From Actinomyces sp. B33 (lineage in GTDB: Bacteria > Actinomycetota > Actinomycetes > Actinomycetales > Actinomycetaceae), in NCBI RefSeq assembly GCF_028437565.1, contig NZ_JAMRYR010000006.1:1-64000 (forward strand): a stretch of DNA of 64,000 nucleotides. The letters are read 5' to 3'. Both the position numbers and the translations under genes were made by a program. Of the stretch, positions 52,338 to 63,000 are shown in pieces. The notes beneath the pieces are model-generated. The model searched no databases and was not told the origin of the DNA. It saw only the letters and a list, made by a program, of their open reading frames with translations. Each line of letters begins with the position of its first letter. Within the stretch, counting starts at the first letter, position 1.

Positions 52338-55300
52338 CTACCGGCGGAAGGCCGCCCCCCGGCGCGGCGGCAACGACGGCATCCCCAGGCCCACGACCCC
52401 GCGGCCGCCCGCCTCGACGGACCCGCCGGCGCACCCCGAGCACCCGCCCGCGCCGCCCGACGGCCCCGCCTCATCGTCGAGATCCAGGCCGACGAGCTCG
52501 AGGACCTCCGGATCCTCGCCGCGACCCGCATGCGCCTCGAGCGCCGTCGAGAGCATCAGCTTGATCCGGTTGAGCTGATTGACCTCCGACGCCCCCGGGT
52601 CGTAATCCACCGCGACGATGTTCGCCTGCGGGTATCGGGTCCGCAGCGCCCGGAACATCCCCTTGCCGATGATGTGATTCGGCAGGCACGCGAAGGGCTG
52701 AGCGCAGATGATGTTCGGGCACCCGTGCTCAATCATGTCGACCATCTCGGCCGTCAGGTACCAGCCCTCGCCCGCCTGATTCCCCAGGCGCGCGATGTCC
52801 TGGGAGCGGGCCGCCATCTCCATGATCCCCCGATGCGGCTCGAACTTGCCGCCGGTGCGCGCGAACGCCCGGCGCACGGGCCGCTCGTACTGCTCCATCG
52901 CCCACAGCGCCGCCGGGAGCATCCGCGCTCCCCGCCCGTCGATGCCGAGATTCTCCCGATCCCACTTCGACGTCGCCGCCGAGTTGTGGAAGAACTGCAT
53001 GAGGCCCGGCAGCTCCGCCTCGCACCCCTCCGCCTCGATGACGTCGACCGCGTGATTGTTCGCATCGGGGTGGAACTTGACGAGGATCTCCCCGACGAGG
53101 CCGACGCGCGGCTTACGCGGGATGTCGCGCAGCTTCAGGGCGTCGAACTCGGCGACGCAGCGCGAGATCAGCCGCGAGTACGACAGGCGCGACCCGTAGG
53201 CCCGCGAGCGCCCCGTCTCGAACCACTCGGTGCAGATCGCGTTCCACCGCTCGTACAGCGCCATCGCCGACCCGGGCACCGCCTCGTAGGGCCGCACCCG
53301 CAGGAGCATCGACTGGATCGCGTCCCCCACGACGATCGCCTGAATCGCCTTGTGGAGCATCGGGAGGGTCATCTCGAAGCCCGGGTTGTCCTCGAGGCCC
53401 TGGACGGACACGGCGATGACGGGCACCTGCGGGTAGCCGGCGTCACGCAGCCCCTTGCGCAGCAGCGACGCGTAGTTCGTCGCCCGACACATGCCGCCGG
53501 TCTGGGTGATCGCCACCGCGGTCCTGTCCGGGTCGGCGCGCCCGGCGACGAACTCGTCGATGAGCTGCCCGATGACGACGATCGCCGGATAGCACGAGTC
53601 GTTGTTGACGTACTTGAGGCCGGTCTCCATGGTGTCGCGGTTCGTGTGCTCCAGTAGGCGCACGTTGAACCCGGCCCGGCGCAGGACCGGCACGATCAGG
53701 CGGAATTGGATCGGCGCCATCTGGGGGGCGAGGATCTCGTACCCGTCCTCGCGCATCTGGCGGGTGAAGACGGCGCGCGGGACGATGTGCCCGGCGCGGG
53801 CGGCCGCCTCCTCCTGGGCGGCGGCGGCCAGGGCCGGGTCGACCCGCCCGGGGCCCGCGTCGACGACGGACGAGGCGAGGACGGGCGCATCGGACGCGCC
53901 CCTCCCCCCGGCCGGGGACCGCCCCGGAGCGGCGGGCGCGGGCGAGGCGGCGGAGTCCTCCGCCCGCGCGGCGTCGATGCGGGCCGACTGGGCGGCGCGC
54001 TCGGCGACGGCGGCGTCGAGGGAGCGCAGGCGGATCTTCGCCGCCCCGAGGTTGGAGACCTCGTCGATCTTCAAGACGGTGTGGACGTCGCCGCGGCCCT
54101 CGAGGATCTCCTGGACCTGGTCGGCGGTGATCGCGTCGACCCCGCAGCCGAAGGAGTTGAGCTGGACCATTTCGAGGTCCGGCTCGTCGCCGACGCGGGC
54201 GGCCGCCTCGTACAGGCGCGAATGATAGGACCACTGGTCGCGCACCCGCAGGGGGCGTTCGAGCCTCCCGTCGGCGATGGAGTCTTCGGTGAGGACCGCC
54301 ATGCCCAGGCCGACGACGACCTCGGGGATGCCGTGGTTGATCTCGGGGTCGAGGTGGTAGGGACGCCCCGCCAGGACGATGCCGCGCACCCCGTGCTCGC
54401 GCATCCAGGCGAGGGATTCGGCGCCTTTGTCGCGGATCTCCTGCTTGACGGCGGCGTCCTCCTCCCATGCGGCGTCGAGGGCGCGGCTCATCTCCTCCAG
54501 GGGGATGTCGTAGCCGTGCTCGGCGAAGGAGCGGACGAGGTGGGCGGGCAGGTAGTCGCGGTTGCCGAGGTTGACGAAGGGGCTGATGAACGTCACCGCG
54601 GGGTCGTTGAGGCGCTCCATGTTGGTGCGGATGACCTCGGGGTAGGTGGCGACGACCGGGCAGTTGAAGTGGTTGTCGGCCCCGGCGCTCTTCTGCTCGT
54701 AGGTGACGCACGGGTAGAAGATCGTCGTCACCCCCTTGTCGAGGAGGGACTCGATGTGCCCGTGGACGAGCTTGGCGGGGTAGCAGACGTTCTCCGAGGG
54801 GATCGATTCCATGCCGGACTCGAAGAGCTGGTGGGTGGATCGGCCGGAGATCATCACGCGGAAGCCGAGCTCGGTGAGCATGGTGAACCAGAACGGGTAG
54901 TTCTCGTACATGCCCAGGACTCGGGGGATGCCGATGTCGCCGCGGTGGGCCTTGGCCTCGGTGAGGCGCCGGTAGCCGAAGATCCTCTTGTACTTCCAGT
55001 CGTAGAGGTTGGGCAGGTCGGACTTCTTGGGGACCTTCTCCAGGGAGGCGCCGCGCTCGCAGCGGTTGCCGGAGACGTGGCGCTCCCCGTTGGAGAAGGT
55101 CGAGATCGTCATCTGGCAGTGGTTCTGGCACAGGCGGCAGGTCTTGCGGGTCGTATCGACGTGGAAGTCGTCGAGGGCGTCGAGGCGGGCGAGGCTGGAC
55201 TCGCCCTCGCCGGCGTCGTGGAGGCGGGCGGTCAGGGCGGCCCCGTAGGCGCCCATGAGGCCGGCGATGTCGGGGCGCACGACGTGGCGCCCGGTGAGCA

Positions 55301-57017
55301 GTTCGAAGGCGCGCAGCACGGAGTCGTTGAGGAAGGTTCCTCCTTGGACGACGACGCGCTCGCCGAGATCGGAGGGGTCCTTGAGCTTGATGACCTTGTA
55401 GAGGGCGTTGCGCACGACGGAGTAGGACAGTCCAGCGGAGATGTCGCGGACGTCGGCGCCCTCCTTCTGGGCCTGCTTGACGGAGGAGTTCATGAAGACG
55501 GTGCACCGGGTGCCCAGGTCGACGGGGCTGGTGGACTCCATCGCGGCCCGGGCGAAGGAGCGGACGTCGGTGCCCATGGTCTCGGCGAAGGTCTGGAGGA
55601 AGGAGCCGCAGCCCGACGAGCAGGCCTCGTTGACGCTGATGGAGTCGACGGCCCCGTCCTTGATCCGCAGGTACTTCATGTCCTGGCCGCCGATGTCGAT
55701 GACGGAGGTGACGCCCGGCTGGATGGCTTCGGCGGCCCGGTAGTGGGCCATCGTCTCGATCTCGCCCTCGTCGAGGGTCAGGGCGGCGGTGACGAGGCCC
55801 TCGCCGTACCCGGTGGCGCAGGATCGGCCGATGACGGCGTCGGCGGGCAGTTCGGTGCGCACGCGGCGGACGATGTCGACGGCGGCGGCGACGGGGTCGC
55901 CCTCGTTGGAGGCGTAGTGGGTGAAGACGATGCGATCGGACTGGTCGATGACGACGGCCTTGATGGTGGTGGAGCCGGCGTCGATGCCGAGCCAGCAGCG
56001 GCCGTGGGCGTCGCTCAGGCCCGCCCGGGGGATGGTCTCTCGCCCGTGGCGCCGGGTGAACTCCTCCTTCTCGGAGTCGTCGGCGAACAGGGGGCGCATC
56101 CGCGGGGATTCGGCGGCGATGGACGCCTGGACGAGGGAGTCGACGAGGTCGGACAGGGGGCGCGGGGCCGCGTCGCCGTTCGCGCCGGAGCCCGCGAGGA
56201 GGGCTGCGCCGATGGCGACGTAGAGCTGGGCGTTGTCGGGGGCGACGAAGGCGTCGGCCTTGGGCAGGAGCTCCTGATAGGCCTCGCGCAGGCGGGGGAG
56301 GAAGTGGAGGGGGCCGCCGAGGAACATGACGGTGCCGCGGATGGGCCGCCCGCAGGCGAGTCCGGCGATGGTCTGGGTGGCGACGGCGGTGAAGATCGAG
56401 GCGGCGAGGTCCTCGTGCGCCGCCCCCTGGTTGATGAGGGGCTGGATGTCGGATTTGGCGAAGACGCCGCAGCGCGAGGCGATGGGGTAGAGCTGAGTGT
56501 GCCGGGAGGCGAGGTCGTCGAGGCCGGAGGCGTCGGTGTGCAGGAGGGTCGCCATCTGGTCGATGAAGGCGCCGGTGCCTCCCGCGCAGGTGCCATTCAT
56601 GCGCTGCTCGGGTGTGGGGTGGAGGTAGGTGAGTTTGGCGTCCTCGCCGCCCAGCTCGATGACGACGTCGACGTCGGGGTGGAGTCGTCGGGTGGCCTCG
56701 GTGCCGGCGATGACTTCTTGGACGAAGGGGATGCCCATGGCGCGGGCGGTGGTCAGGCCCCCGGACCCGGTGATGGCGGCGTGGACGACGAGACCGGGGT
56801 GGGCGTCCTCGATGTCCTCGAGGAGCCTGCCGAGTTCGGCGCGCACGTCGGCGTTGTGGCGCCGGTAGTCGGAGAAGAGGAGCCGGTTGGAGTCCAGGAG
56901 GACGGCTTTGACGGTGGTCGAGCCGACGTCGATGCCCAGGCGCACGGGAGCGGTCCGGGCGCGTCCCCGCGCGGCGGGGGCCTGGAGGTTGGCGTCGGGT
57001 GCCCGGGTGGTGTCCAT
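52338..57017 (-). CDS. 2-hydroxyacyl-CoA dehydratase activase-type Fe-S ATPase, fused multidomain form
   Basis: A 1,559-residue cytosolic protein. Two BadF/BadG/BcrA/HgdC-type ATPase domains (about 22-280, starting RLGIDVGSTTVKAVLLD, and about 340-595, starting LGIDAGSTTIKAVVID) each carry cluster-binding Cys (NGTCAGGTGAF, ASRCGVF; EACSSGCGSF, GTRCTVF). A Cys-rich CRLCQNHCQM region and DUF2229/HgdB-like domains follow (about 640-1500), then a GGCSGCAGG tail. Relatives activate or resemble radical 2-hydroxyacyl-CoA dehydratases, but this long fused form, common in anaerobes and facultative actinobacteria, has no assigned substrate. It is divergent from the TetR gene at 57099, with a candidate operator between. 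Confidence 0.9.
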   Translation of the reverse strand: MDTTRAPDANLQAPAARGRARTAPVRLGIDVGSTTVKAVLLDSNRLLFSDYRRHNADVRAELGRLLEDIEDAHPGLVVHAAITGSGGLTTARAMGIPFVQEVIAGTEATRRLHPDVDVVIELGGEDAKLTYLHPTPEQRMNGTCAGGTGAFIDQMATLLHTDASGLDDLASRHTQLYPIASRCGVFAKSDIQPLINQGAAHEDLAASIFTAVATQTIAGLACGRPIRGTVMFLGGPLHFLPRLREAYQELLPKADAFVAPDNAQLYVAIGAALLAGSGANGDAAPRPLSDLVDSLVQASIAAESPRMRPLFADDSEKEEFTRRHGRETIPRAGLSDAHGRCWLGIDAGSTTIKAVVIDQSDRIVFTHYASNEGDPVAAAVDIVRRVRTELPADAVIGRSCATGYGEGLVTAALTLDEGEIETMAHYRAAEAIQPGVTSVIDIGGQDMKYLRIKDGAVDSISVNEACSSGCGSFLQTFAETMGTDVRSFARAAMESTSPVDLGTRCTVFMNSSVKQAQKEGADVRDISAGLSYSVVRNALYKVIKLKDPSDLGERVVVQGGTFLNDSVLRAFELLTGRHVVRPDIAGLMGAYGAALTARLHDAGEGESSLARLDALDDFHVDTTRKTCRLCQNHCQMTISTFSNGERHVSGNRCERGASLEKVPKKSDLPNLYDWKYKRIFGYRRLTEAKAHRGDIGIPRVLGMYENYPFWFTMLTELGFRVMISGRSTHQLFESGMESIPSENVCYPAKLVHGHIESLLDKGVTTIFYPCVTYEQKSAGADNHFNCPVVATYPEVIRTNMERLNDPAVTFISPFVNLGNRDYLPAHLVRSFAEHGYDIPLEEMSRALDAAWEEDAAVKQEIRDKGAESLAWMREHGVRGIVLAGRPYHLDPEINHGIPEVVVGLGMAVLTEDSIADGRLERPLRVRDQWSYHSRLYEAAARVGDEPDLEMVQLNSFGCGVDAITADQVQEILEGRGDVHTVLKIDEVSNLGAAKIRLRSLDAAVAERAAQSARIDAARAEDSAASPAPAAPGRSPAGGRGASDAPVLASSVVDAGPGRVDPALAAAAQEEAAARAGHIVPRAVFTRQMREDGYEILAPQMAPIQFRLIVPVLRRAGFNVRLLEHTNRDTMETGLKYVNNDSCYPAIVVIGQLIDEFVAGRADPDRTAVAITQTGGMCRATNYASLLRKGLRDAGYPQVPVIAVSVQGLEDNPGFEMTLPMLHKAIQAIVVGDAIQSMLLRVRPYEAVPGSAMALYERWNAICTEWFETGRSRAYGSRLSYSRLISRCVAEFDALKLRDIPRKPRVGLVGEILVKFHPDANNHAVDVIEAEGCEAELPGLMQFFHNSAATSKWDRENLGIDGRGARMLPAALWAMEQYERPVRRAFARTGGKFEPHRGIMEMAARSQDIARLGNQAGEGWYLTAEMVDMIEHGCPNIICAQPFACLPNHIIGKGMFRALRTRYPQANIVAVDYDPGASEVNQLNRIKLMLSTALEAHAGRGEDPEVLELVGLDLDDEAGPSGGAGGCSGCAGGSVEAGGRGVVGLGMPSLPPRRGAAFRR

Positions 57018-57066
57018 GGCTGCTCCTCGATGGGGTCCACTGGGGACGCTAGGGGCCGACGACCAG

Positions 57067-57087
57067 AATTTCCAGGATGATGAAATT
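57067..57087. promoter_or_regulatory. Candidate operator between the activase and TetR genes
   Basis: AATTTC (57067-57072) and GAAATT (57082-57087) form an inverted repeat around 9 bp in the 80-bp divergent gap. The size suits a TetR dimer. TAGGAT, the likely -10 of the TetR gene, starts at 57087. Confidence 0.55.
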
Positions 57088-57098
57088 AGGATGGGATG

Positions 57099-57842
57099 AT
57101 GACCGACGCCCCCGAATCATCCCCGCCATCCCAACGCAATCCGCCGACGCACGCCCCCTTGGGAACCGCCCGGAACCCCGAGCGCGTGGAAATCGCCCCG
57201 GGGGATAAACGCGACGCCCCCATCATGAAAACCTCGGGCGGCCGACGCGGGCCCGCCGACGCGCGCGGCCGCATCCGCGAGCGCATCCGCCAATGCGCGC
57301 GCGCCGAGTTCATCGACTCCGGGTACGACGGCGCGACCATCCGCGCCATCGCCAGACGCGCCGACTGCGACTCCGCCCTCGTCACCTACTACTTCGGATC
57401 CAAGCAGAAGCTCTTCCGCGCCTGCATGGACCTGCCCGACGATCCCGCCCAGATCATCCTCTCCCTCCTCGCCCCCGGCCCCGACGGCGCCGCCGAACGC
57501 CTCCTGAACTACGGCTTCGACCTGTACGAGCACCACATGACCTCCGACACCCTCCAGGCCCTCATGCGCGCCCTCGTCACCGACGCTCAAACGTCGCAAC
57601 GCTTCCGCCACTACATCCGCTCCGACGTCCTCGGGCCCGTCCAGGCGTTCATCGGAGCCGACCGCGACTTCGCCGAGCAGATCGAGGCCGCCATGGCGAT
57701 GATGTACGGCATCGCCGTCATGCGCTACCTCGTGCGCCTCGAACCCCTCGCCTCCATGCCCCGCAAGCGCCTCATCTCCCAGGTCGCGCCGATTCTCCAA
57801 GAGCGCATCGATCGGATCTTCGCCCACGCCCACCGCCCATGA
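57099..57842 (+). CDS. TetR-family transcriptional regulator
   Basis: A 247-residue regulator. After a ~50-residue disordered N-terminus, RIRERIRQCARAEFIDSGYDG-TIRAIA begins the DNA-binding domain, and CDSALVTYYFGSKQKLFRAC is the recognition helix region near 88-107. The C-terminal helical domain is typical of TetR ligand binding; the ligand is unknown. Two ATGs (57096, 57099) follow TAGGAT (57087-57092); the second lies exactly 6 nt after it, matching the leaderless spacing elsewhere. A start at ATG 57225 is an alternative. It probably controls the divergent activase-type gene. Confidence 0.88.
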   Translation: MTDAPESSPPSQRNPPTHAPLGTARNPERVEIAPGDKRDAPIMKTSGGRRGPADARGRIRERIRQCARAEFIDSGYDGATIRAIARRADCDSALVTYYFGSKQKLFRACMDLPDDPAQIILSLLAPGPDGAAERLLNYGFDLYEHHMTSDTLQALMRALVTDAQTSQRFRHYIRSDVLGPVQAFIGADRDFAEQIEAAMAMMYGIAVMRYLVRLEPLASMPRKRLISQVAPILQERIDRIFAHAHRP

Positions 57843-57937
57843 ACCGCCGACTCGCGGCACATCGCCGCCCCAACGGGACTCGAAAGGAACGCACACCTGC
57901 AATAATCCTGGGCACCCGACCGGTTCCTCTTCGAAGG

Positions 57938-58732
57938 ATGATGATGAACACCACCCCCGCGACCCTCGACCTCGTCGACATGTTCACCGCCCTTGGAAGA
58001 CTGACCCCCGCACAGCAGTCCCTCTTCCGTCAGATCGGATCGCACCACGAACCCGTGACCGTCTCCACCCTCGCCCGCGAGCTCAGCCTGCACACCTCGT
58101 CGATCCGCGAGACCCTCGACGGACTCCTCGACTCCCGCGTCGTCATCGCCCAGCCCCTCGCCCCCCGCGGGCGGGGCCGCCCCGCCGTCGGCTACACGAC
58201 GACCCTCCCCTCCGACCCCCTCTTCCCCGTCTACACGATCCACCACCTGTCCAGCGCCCTCTTCGCCTGGCTGCGCGACGCCCACCCCGACGACGCCGAG
58301 GCCTGCGCCTACGCCATCGGCGAGCAGTGGGCCCTGAGGGCGATGGCCTCCCTGCGCCTGACCGACCTGTCCGAACTCGACGAGCTCCCCGACGGATTCG
58401 ACCTCCCCCTCCACCTCAAGGAGGTCCGCGGGTTCCTCAGGATGCTCGGATTCGGGGCGGTCCGCGTGAGCGACTCCCCCAAGGCCCTGCGCCTCCTCGC
58501 CTCCCCCCTGCGCGGCGGCCAGTGCCCCGAATCGCTCGTCGAGCAGATCACGCTCGGCCTCGTTCAGACGGTCTTCCGCCACGCGGTCGGTCCCTTCGCC
58601 CAGTGGAGCACCGTCCTCGATCAGGACGAGGCCGGGCCGACCATCGTCATCACCATCCCGCCCGACCCCGGCCATTACAGGGACGAGGAGAATCCGAGCT
58701 TGGCGCCGGCCGCACCGCCTGCGGGCCAGTAG
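57938..58732 (+). CDS. Winged-helix (HTH) transcriptional regulator
   Basis: A 264-residue DNA-binding protein. The N-terminal winged helix (about 15-80) has VSTLARELSLHTSSIRETLD as recognition region and RGRGRPAVGYTTT as wing, as in ArsR/MarR-like regulators with an added effector domain. The remaining ~180 residues contain AYAIGEQWALRAM and a GFGAVRVSDSPKALRLLASPL region, resembling regulators of the YlxM/DeoR-like HTH_20 type with a ligand domain; no ligand is known. Start is one of three consecutive ATGs (57938, 57941, 57944) after an AAGG site. It follows the TetR gene by 95 bp. Confidence 0.78.
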   Translation: MMMNTTPATLDLVDMFTALGRLTPAQQSLFRQIGSHHEPVTVSTLARELSLHTSSIRETLDGLLDSRVVIAQPLAPRGRGRPAVGYTTTLPSDPLFPVYTIHHLSSALFAWLRDAHPDDAEACAYAIGEQWALRAMASLRLTDLSELDELPDGFDLPLHLKEVRGFLRMLGFGAVRVSDSPKALRLLASPLRGGQCPESLVEQITLGLVQTVFRHAVGPFAQWSTVLDQDEAGPTIVITIPPDPGHYRDEENPSLAPAAPPAGQ

Positions 58733-58930
58733 TCCCCCGGATCCTCGCGGCGGCCCCGATCCGGCGCCGGCCGCACTCCCGCAAGAGCCCGCGCCGCCTC
58801 GGGCCGCCGCGCCGGGGCCTCATGCGGATGCGCAGTCGCCGATGCTTCTGCACGCCCGACGGCGTTCGGGGGCGCACCTGGGCCCAGATTTGGGCAATGT
58901 CATTGGTGGTGGGCGTTCGGGGTCGCAGCC

Positions 58931-59682
<752 letters not shown>

Positions 59683-59686
<4 letters not shown>

Positions 59687-60744
59687 AGGCGGCCCTTCGT
59701 GAGGACGACGGCGATGAAGGTCAGGCCGCCGACGAGTTCGATGATGATGGAGACGACGCCCTGGGCGTCGAAGACGTGGTTCATGATGAAGTAGGCGCCC
59801 GCGAGGACGGCGACCGCCAGGGCGACGGACATCGCGAAGATCCTCCGGTGGTCGTAAGTCGCGGAGAACTGGTGGGCGAGGGTGGCGACGAGGAACCCGA
59901 GGAACGTCATGGGGCCGACGAGCGCCGTCGACGTCGCCATGAGGATCGACACGAGGACGAGGACGACGACGCTCGTGCGCCGGTGGTCGACGCCCAGGCC
60001 GATCGCGGCGTCCCGGCCCAGGGCGAGGACGTCGAGACGACGGGTCATCAGGGCGAGCCCCGTCGCGCACGCGAGGACGAGGGGGACGGCGACGGGGTAG
60101 TACTCGGCGTCGGCGTTGGCCACCGACCCGAAGAGCCGGGCGGTGAGGACGTCGAACTCGCTGGGGGTCAGGAGCCGCTGCATGAGGGAGGACACGGATC
60201 CCAGGCCGGTCCCCAGGACGACGCCGATGAGGAGCATCGCGTGAAGGGAGGCGCTGCGACTGGTCAGGAGCCACGTGTACAGGACGAGGCACATGGCGAC
60301 CATGAGGACGAGGGTGACGAGGAAGGTCTCGATGGTACGGGCGGCGGTCAGGCCGGAGACGCCGAAGAAGAAGACGGTGGAGGTGTGGATCGCCCGGTAG
60401 AGGGACTCGAACCCGAGGATCGACGGGGTGATGATCCGGTTGGCCGCGACCGTCTGGAAGGCGACGGTCGCCATGGACTGGCTGACGGCGACGACGCCGA
60501 TGGCGACGACCGCGATGGCGCGGCGCTTGGCGATGAGCCAGAATCCGCGGGTGCCGGGCTCCATCGGGTTGTTCCAGACGAGCAGGCCGACGCACATGAC
60601 GAGGCCGACGAGGGCGACGGCCGAGAAGATCAGCCACCACCGTCGCGAGGCGGCGCGGGTCGGGAAGGCGCCGGACGAGGGGGGCCGGGGCTCGGGCCGG
60701 TCGGCGCGGGCGGGGGGCGCCGCGCAGGGGGCGAGGGCGGTCAT
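59683..60744 (-). CDS. FecCD-family siderophore permease
   Basis: A 353-residue membrane permease of the BtuC/FecCD family, with a ~35-residue cytosolic Pro/Arg-rich N-terminus, then about nine helices. RAIAVVAIGVVAVSQSMATVAFQTVAANRIITPSILGF and the late TALVGPMTFLGFLVATLAHQF contain the family's permease motifs and the coupling Gly. It starts 1 bp after the stop of the partner permease and pairs with it as a heterodimer. Confidence 0.92.
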
Positions 60745-60745
60745 G

Positions 60746-61756
60746 TCAGCCCCTCCTCGTGCGCAGGAGGACGAGGCCGAGGAAGACGGCGGCCCCGAGG
60801 ACTCCCAGGACGACGGCGACGGGGATCTCGAAGGGGGAGATCGCGGTGCGGGCGATGAGGTCGCAGGCGGTGACCAGGCCGATCCCGCAGACGCCGACCC
60901 ATGGCAGGTTCGAGCGCAGGTCGTCGCCTCGGAGCATAGAGACGATGTTGGGGACGACGAGGCCGAGGAACGGCAGGGAGCCGACGACGACGGCGACGAC
61001 GCCGGTGGCGATGGCGACGAGGCCGGTGGCGGCCAGGACGGTGAGCCGGTAGTTGAGGCCGAGGCTGGTGGCGATGTCCTCGCCCAGGCCGACGGCGGTC
61101 AGCCGGTCGGCGAGGAGGACGACGGCGACGACGACTCCGGCGACGATCCACAGGATCTCGTACTGGCCGGTGTACACGGAGGTGAAGGACCCCTGGAACC
61201 AGATCCCCAGGGATTGGAGCATGTTCGTCTCCAGGGCGACGAAGGTGGAGATCGCCGAGACGACGGATCCGAGCATCATGCCGACGATGGGGACGAGGAG
61301 GGAGGAGCGCAGGGAGAGGCGGCTCAGGAGGAGGAAGAAGAGCATGGTCCCGACGAAGGCGGCGACGACGGCGCCGACCATGCGGGTGTGGACGGAGGCG
61401 CCGGGGGCGATGGCCATGACCGTCAGGAGGCCCAGGCCCGCCCATTCGGTGGTCCCGGTGGTCGTCGGCTCGGCGAATCTGTTCTGGGTGACGAGCTGCA
61501 TGATGATCCCGGACATCGACATGGCGGCGCCCGACAGGATGAGGGCGATGGTTCGCGGGACGCGCACGCCGAGGAACAGTTCGCGCCCGGCGTCGCCGGT
61601 GAGGATCGAGTACTCGCCGGTTGCCAGGCTGACGAGGAGGAGCGCGACGACGACGAGGGAGGCGACGGCCAGGCCGGGGGTCAGGAGGCGGGCGCGGGTG
61701 CGCCCGGGGCCGCTCGCGCGCGGCTCCGGGCGCACCCGCGTCGGTGACGACGTCAT
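60746..61756 (-). CDS. FecCD-family siderophore permease
   Basis: A 336-residue membrane permease. Family marks are the VRVPRTIALILSGAAMSMSGIIMQLVTQNRFAEPTTTG segment (R-PR----G-----G---Q---NP-A-P-like) and the SLPFLGLVVPNIVSM coupling region. About nine helices follow the short tail. ATG 61756 is 12 bp after the stop of the binding-protein gene; the longer frame across that gene is rejected. Together with the next permease it forms the channel of the importer. Confidence 0.92.
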   Translation of the reverse strand: MTSSPTRVRPEPRASGPGRTRARLLTPGLAVASLVVVALLLVSLATGEYSILTGDAGRELFLGVRVPRTIALILSGAAMSMSGIIMQLVTQNRFAEPTTTGTTEWAGLGLLTVMAIAPGASVHTRMVGAVVAAFVGTMLFFLLLSRLSLRSSLLVPIVGMMLGSVVSAISTFVALETNMLQSLGIWFQGSFTSVYTGQYEILWIVAGVVVAVVLLADRLTAVGLGEDIATSLGLNYRLTVLAATGLVAIATGVVAVVVGSLPFLGLVVPNIVSMLRGDDLRSNLPWVGVCGIGLVTACDLIARTAISPFEIPVAVVLGVLGAAVFLGLVLLRTRRG

Positions 61757-61767
61757 CGGAAGGGGTC

Positions 61768-62802
61768 TCAGCGCTGGGCGCCGGCGGCTTCGAAGGCGTC
61801 GGCGAGGGAGTTGAGGATCTCCGTGTAGGTGATGATCGATTCGTTGGTGTAGGTGTCGGCGGGGGCGACGATCACGTGCTGGTCGGCGACGGCGGACACG
61901 CCGGACAGGGCGGCGTTGGCGGCGATGACGTCGGCGGCGGGGGTGTAGCCGGCTTCCTCGGCCTTGATGGCGCCGTCGCGGTCGAGGACGAGGATCCACG
62001 CGGGGTTGGACTCGGCGATCGCTTCGACGGAGATGTCGTCGCCGGTGTGGGAGTCGGTGCCGGCGGGGACCTCGAGGGCGGGGGTGAGGCCGAGGAGGTC
62101 GAAGAGCGGGCCCCACGTGCGTCCGACGGACGGCGCGACGTAGCCGATCTCGCCGCCGGAGACGTTGACGGCCATGACGGTGGAGGAGCCGTCGTAGGCC
62201 TTCTTGGCGCGGTCGAGGGCGGTGGTGAAGTCGTCGACGAGTGCGGCGGCCTCCTTCTCCTTGCCGAAGATCGTCCCGAGGGCCTCGACTTGGCGGATGA
62301 GCTCGGCGTCGAGGGGCTCGCCCTCGCGGGGTTCGAGGTCGATGAGGGGCGCGTCGGTCAGGGAGGCGATGGCCTCGTTGTGCTGGGTGAAGCGCTGGCC
62401 GGAGATGATGAGGTCGGGCTCGGCGGCGACGAGGGCCTCGAGGTTGGGCTCGCGGTGGGTGCCGATGTTGGCGACGTCCTCGCCGGAGTAGGCGGTGATC
62501 GTCTTGGGGATGAGGTTCTGGGGGGCGGCGACGAGCGGGACGCCCCAGGAGGCGAGGACCTCGAAGGTCCGGTTGTCGAGGGAGGCGGCGCGTTGGACGG
62601 GCAGGGCGATCTCGACGGTACCGAGGTTGGACTCGATGGTGGCCGAGGCCGGGGCAGCGTTCGAGGCGGAGGACTGGGCGATGGCCTCGGCGCTGCTCTG
62701 GGCGGCGGAGGGGGCTGCGGCGTCGCCTGCGCCGGAGCAGCCGGCGAGGAGGAGGGCCAGGGCGGCGGGGGCCGCCAGGAGCGACGCGGTTCTGCCGTTC
62801 AT
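61768..62802 (-). CDS. Siderophore-binding lipoprotein (FatB/CeuE/YclQ type)
   Basis: A 344-residue periplasmic-binding-type lipoprotein. MNGRTASLLAAPAALALLLAGC is the lipoprotein signal with LAGC lipobox, followed by an Ala/Ser-rich tether and a class III binding fold (RTFEVLASWGVPLVAAP, IGTHREPNLEALVAAEPDLIISGQRF, GRTWGPLFDLLGLTPA). The fold and motifs match the FatB/CeuE/YclQ subgroup that binds catecholate siderophores. An AAGGA ribosome site precedes the ATG. First gene of the operon, with an IdeR-like box upstream. Confidence 0.93.
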   Translation of the reverse strand: MNGRTASLLAAPAALALLLAGCSGAGDAAAPSAAQSSAEAIAQSSASNAAPASATIESNLGTVEIALPVQRAASLDNRTFEVLASWGVPLVAAPQNLIPKTITAYSGEDVANIGTHREPNLEALVAAEPDLIISGQRFTQHNEAIASLTDAPLIDLEPREGEPLDAELIRQVEALGTIFGKEKEAAALVDDFTTALDRAKKAYDGSSTVMAVNVSGGEIGYVAPSVGRTWGPLFDLLGLTPALEVPAGTDSHTGDDISVEAIAESNPAWILVLDRDGAIKAEEAGYTPAADVIAANAALSGVSAVADQHVIVAPADTYTNESIITYTEILNSLADAFEAAGAQR

Positions 62803-62861
62803 CGTATTCCTTCGGTCGGTCGGCGTCGGGGGCGCGATCGGCTCGACACCGGTTCAGATTA

Positions 62862-62880
62862 AGAGCCTAGGCTTACCTAA
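62862..62880 (-). promoter_or_regulatory. IdeR/DtxR-type iron box
   Basis: On the minus strand TTAGGTAAGCCTAGGCTCT closely matches the DtxR/IdeR consensus (TTAGGTTAGGCTAACCTAA), 60 bp before the binding-protein start. It fits iron-dependent repression of the siderophore operon. Confidence 0.88.
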
Positions 62881-63000
62881 GCGAATATGAACATACAGAA
62901 CCCTGCAAAATCGAACAAGCAGGAGACGCGAATGAGCGATTGACGTCACACACAGCCCTCGTTGCTCCTATCACGAGGTCTGCCTTCGGGCCGATCGAGC

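Noticed and set aside
53706-57080. 1,124-codon open frame on the plus strand across the activase-type gene
   Set aside because: Antisense to a gene with clear domains; composition is Gly/Asp/Val-rich as expected for a shadow of high-GC coding DNA, with no recognisable motif.
58733-58930. Regulatory RNA or terminator in the regulator-ABC gap
   Set aside because: GCCCAGATTTGGGC and a repeated GGCGTTCGGGG are present, but no known RNA family or T-tailed hairpin could be recognised.
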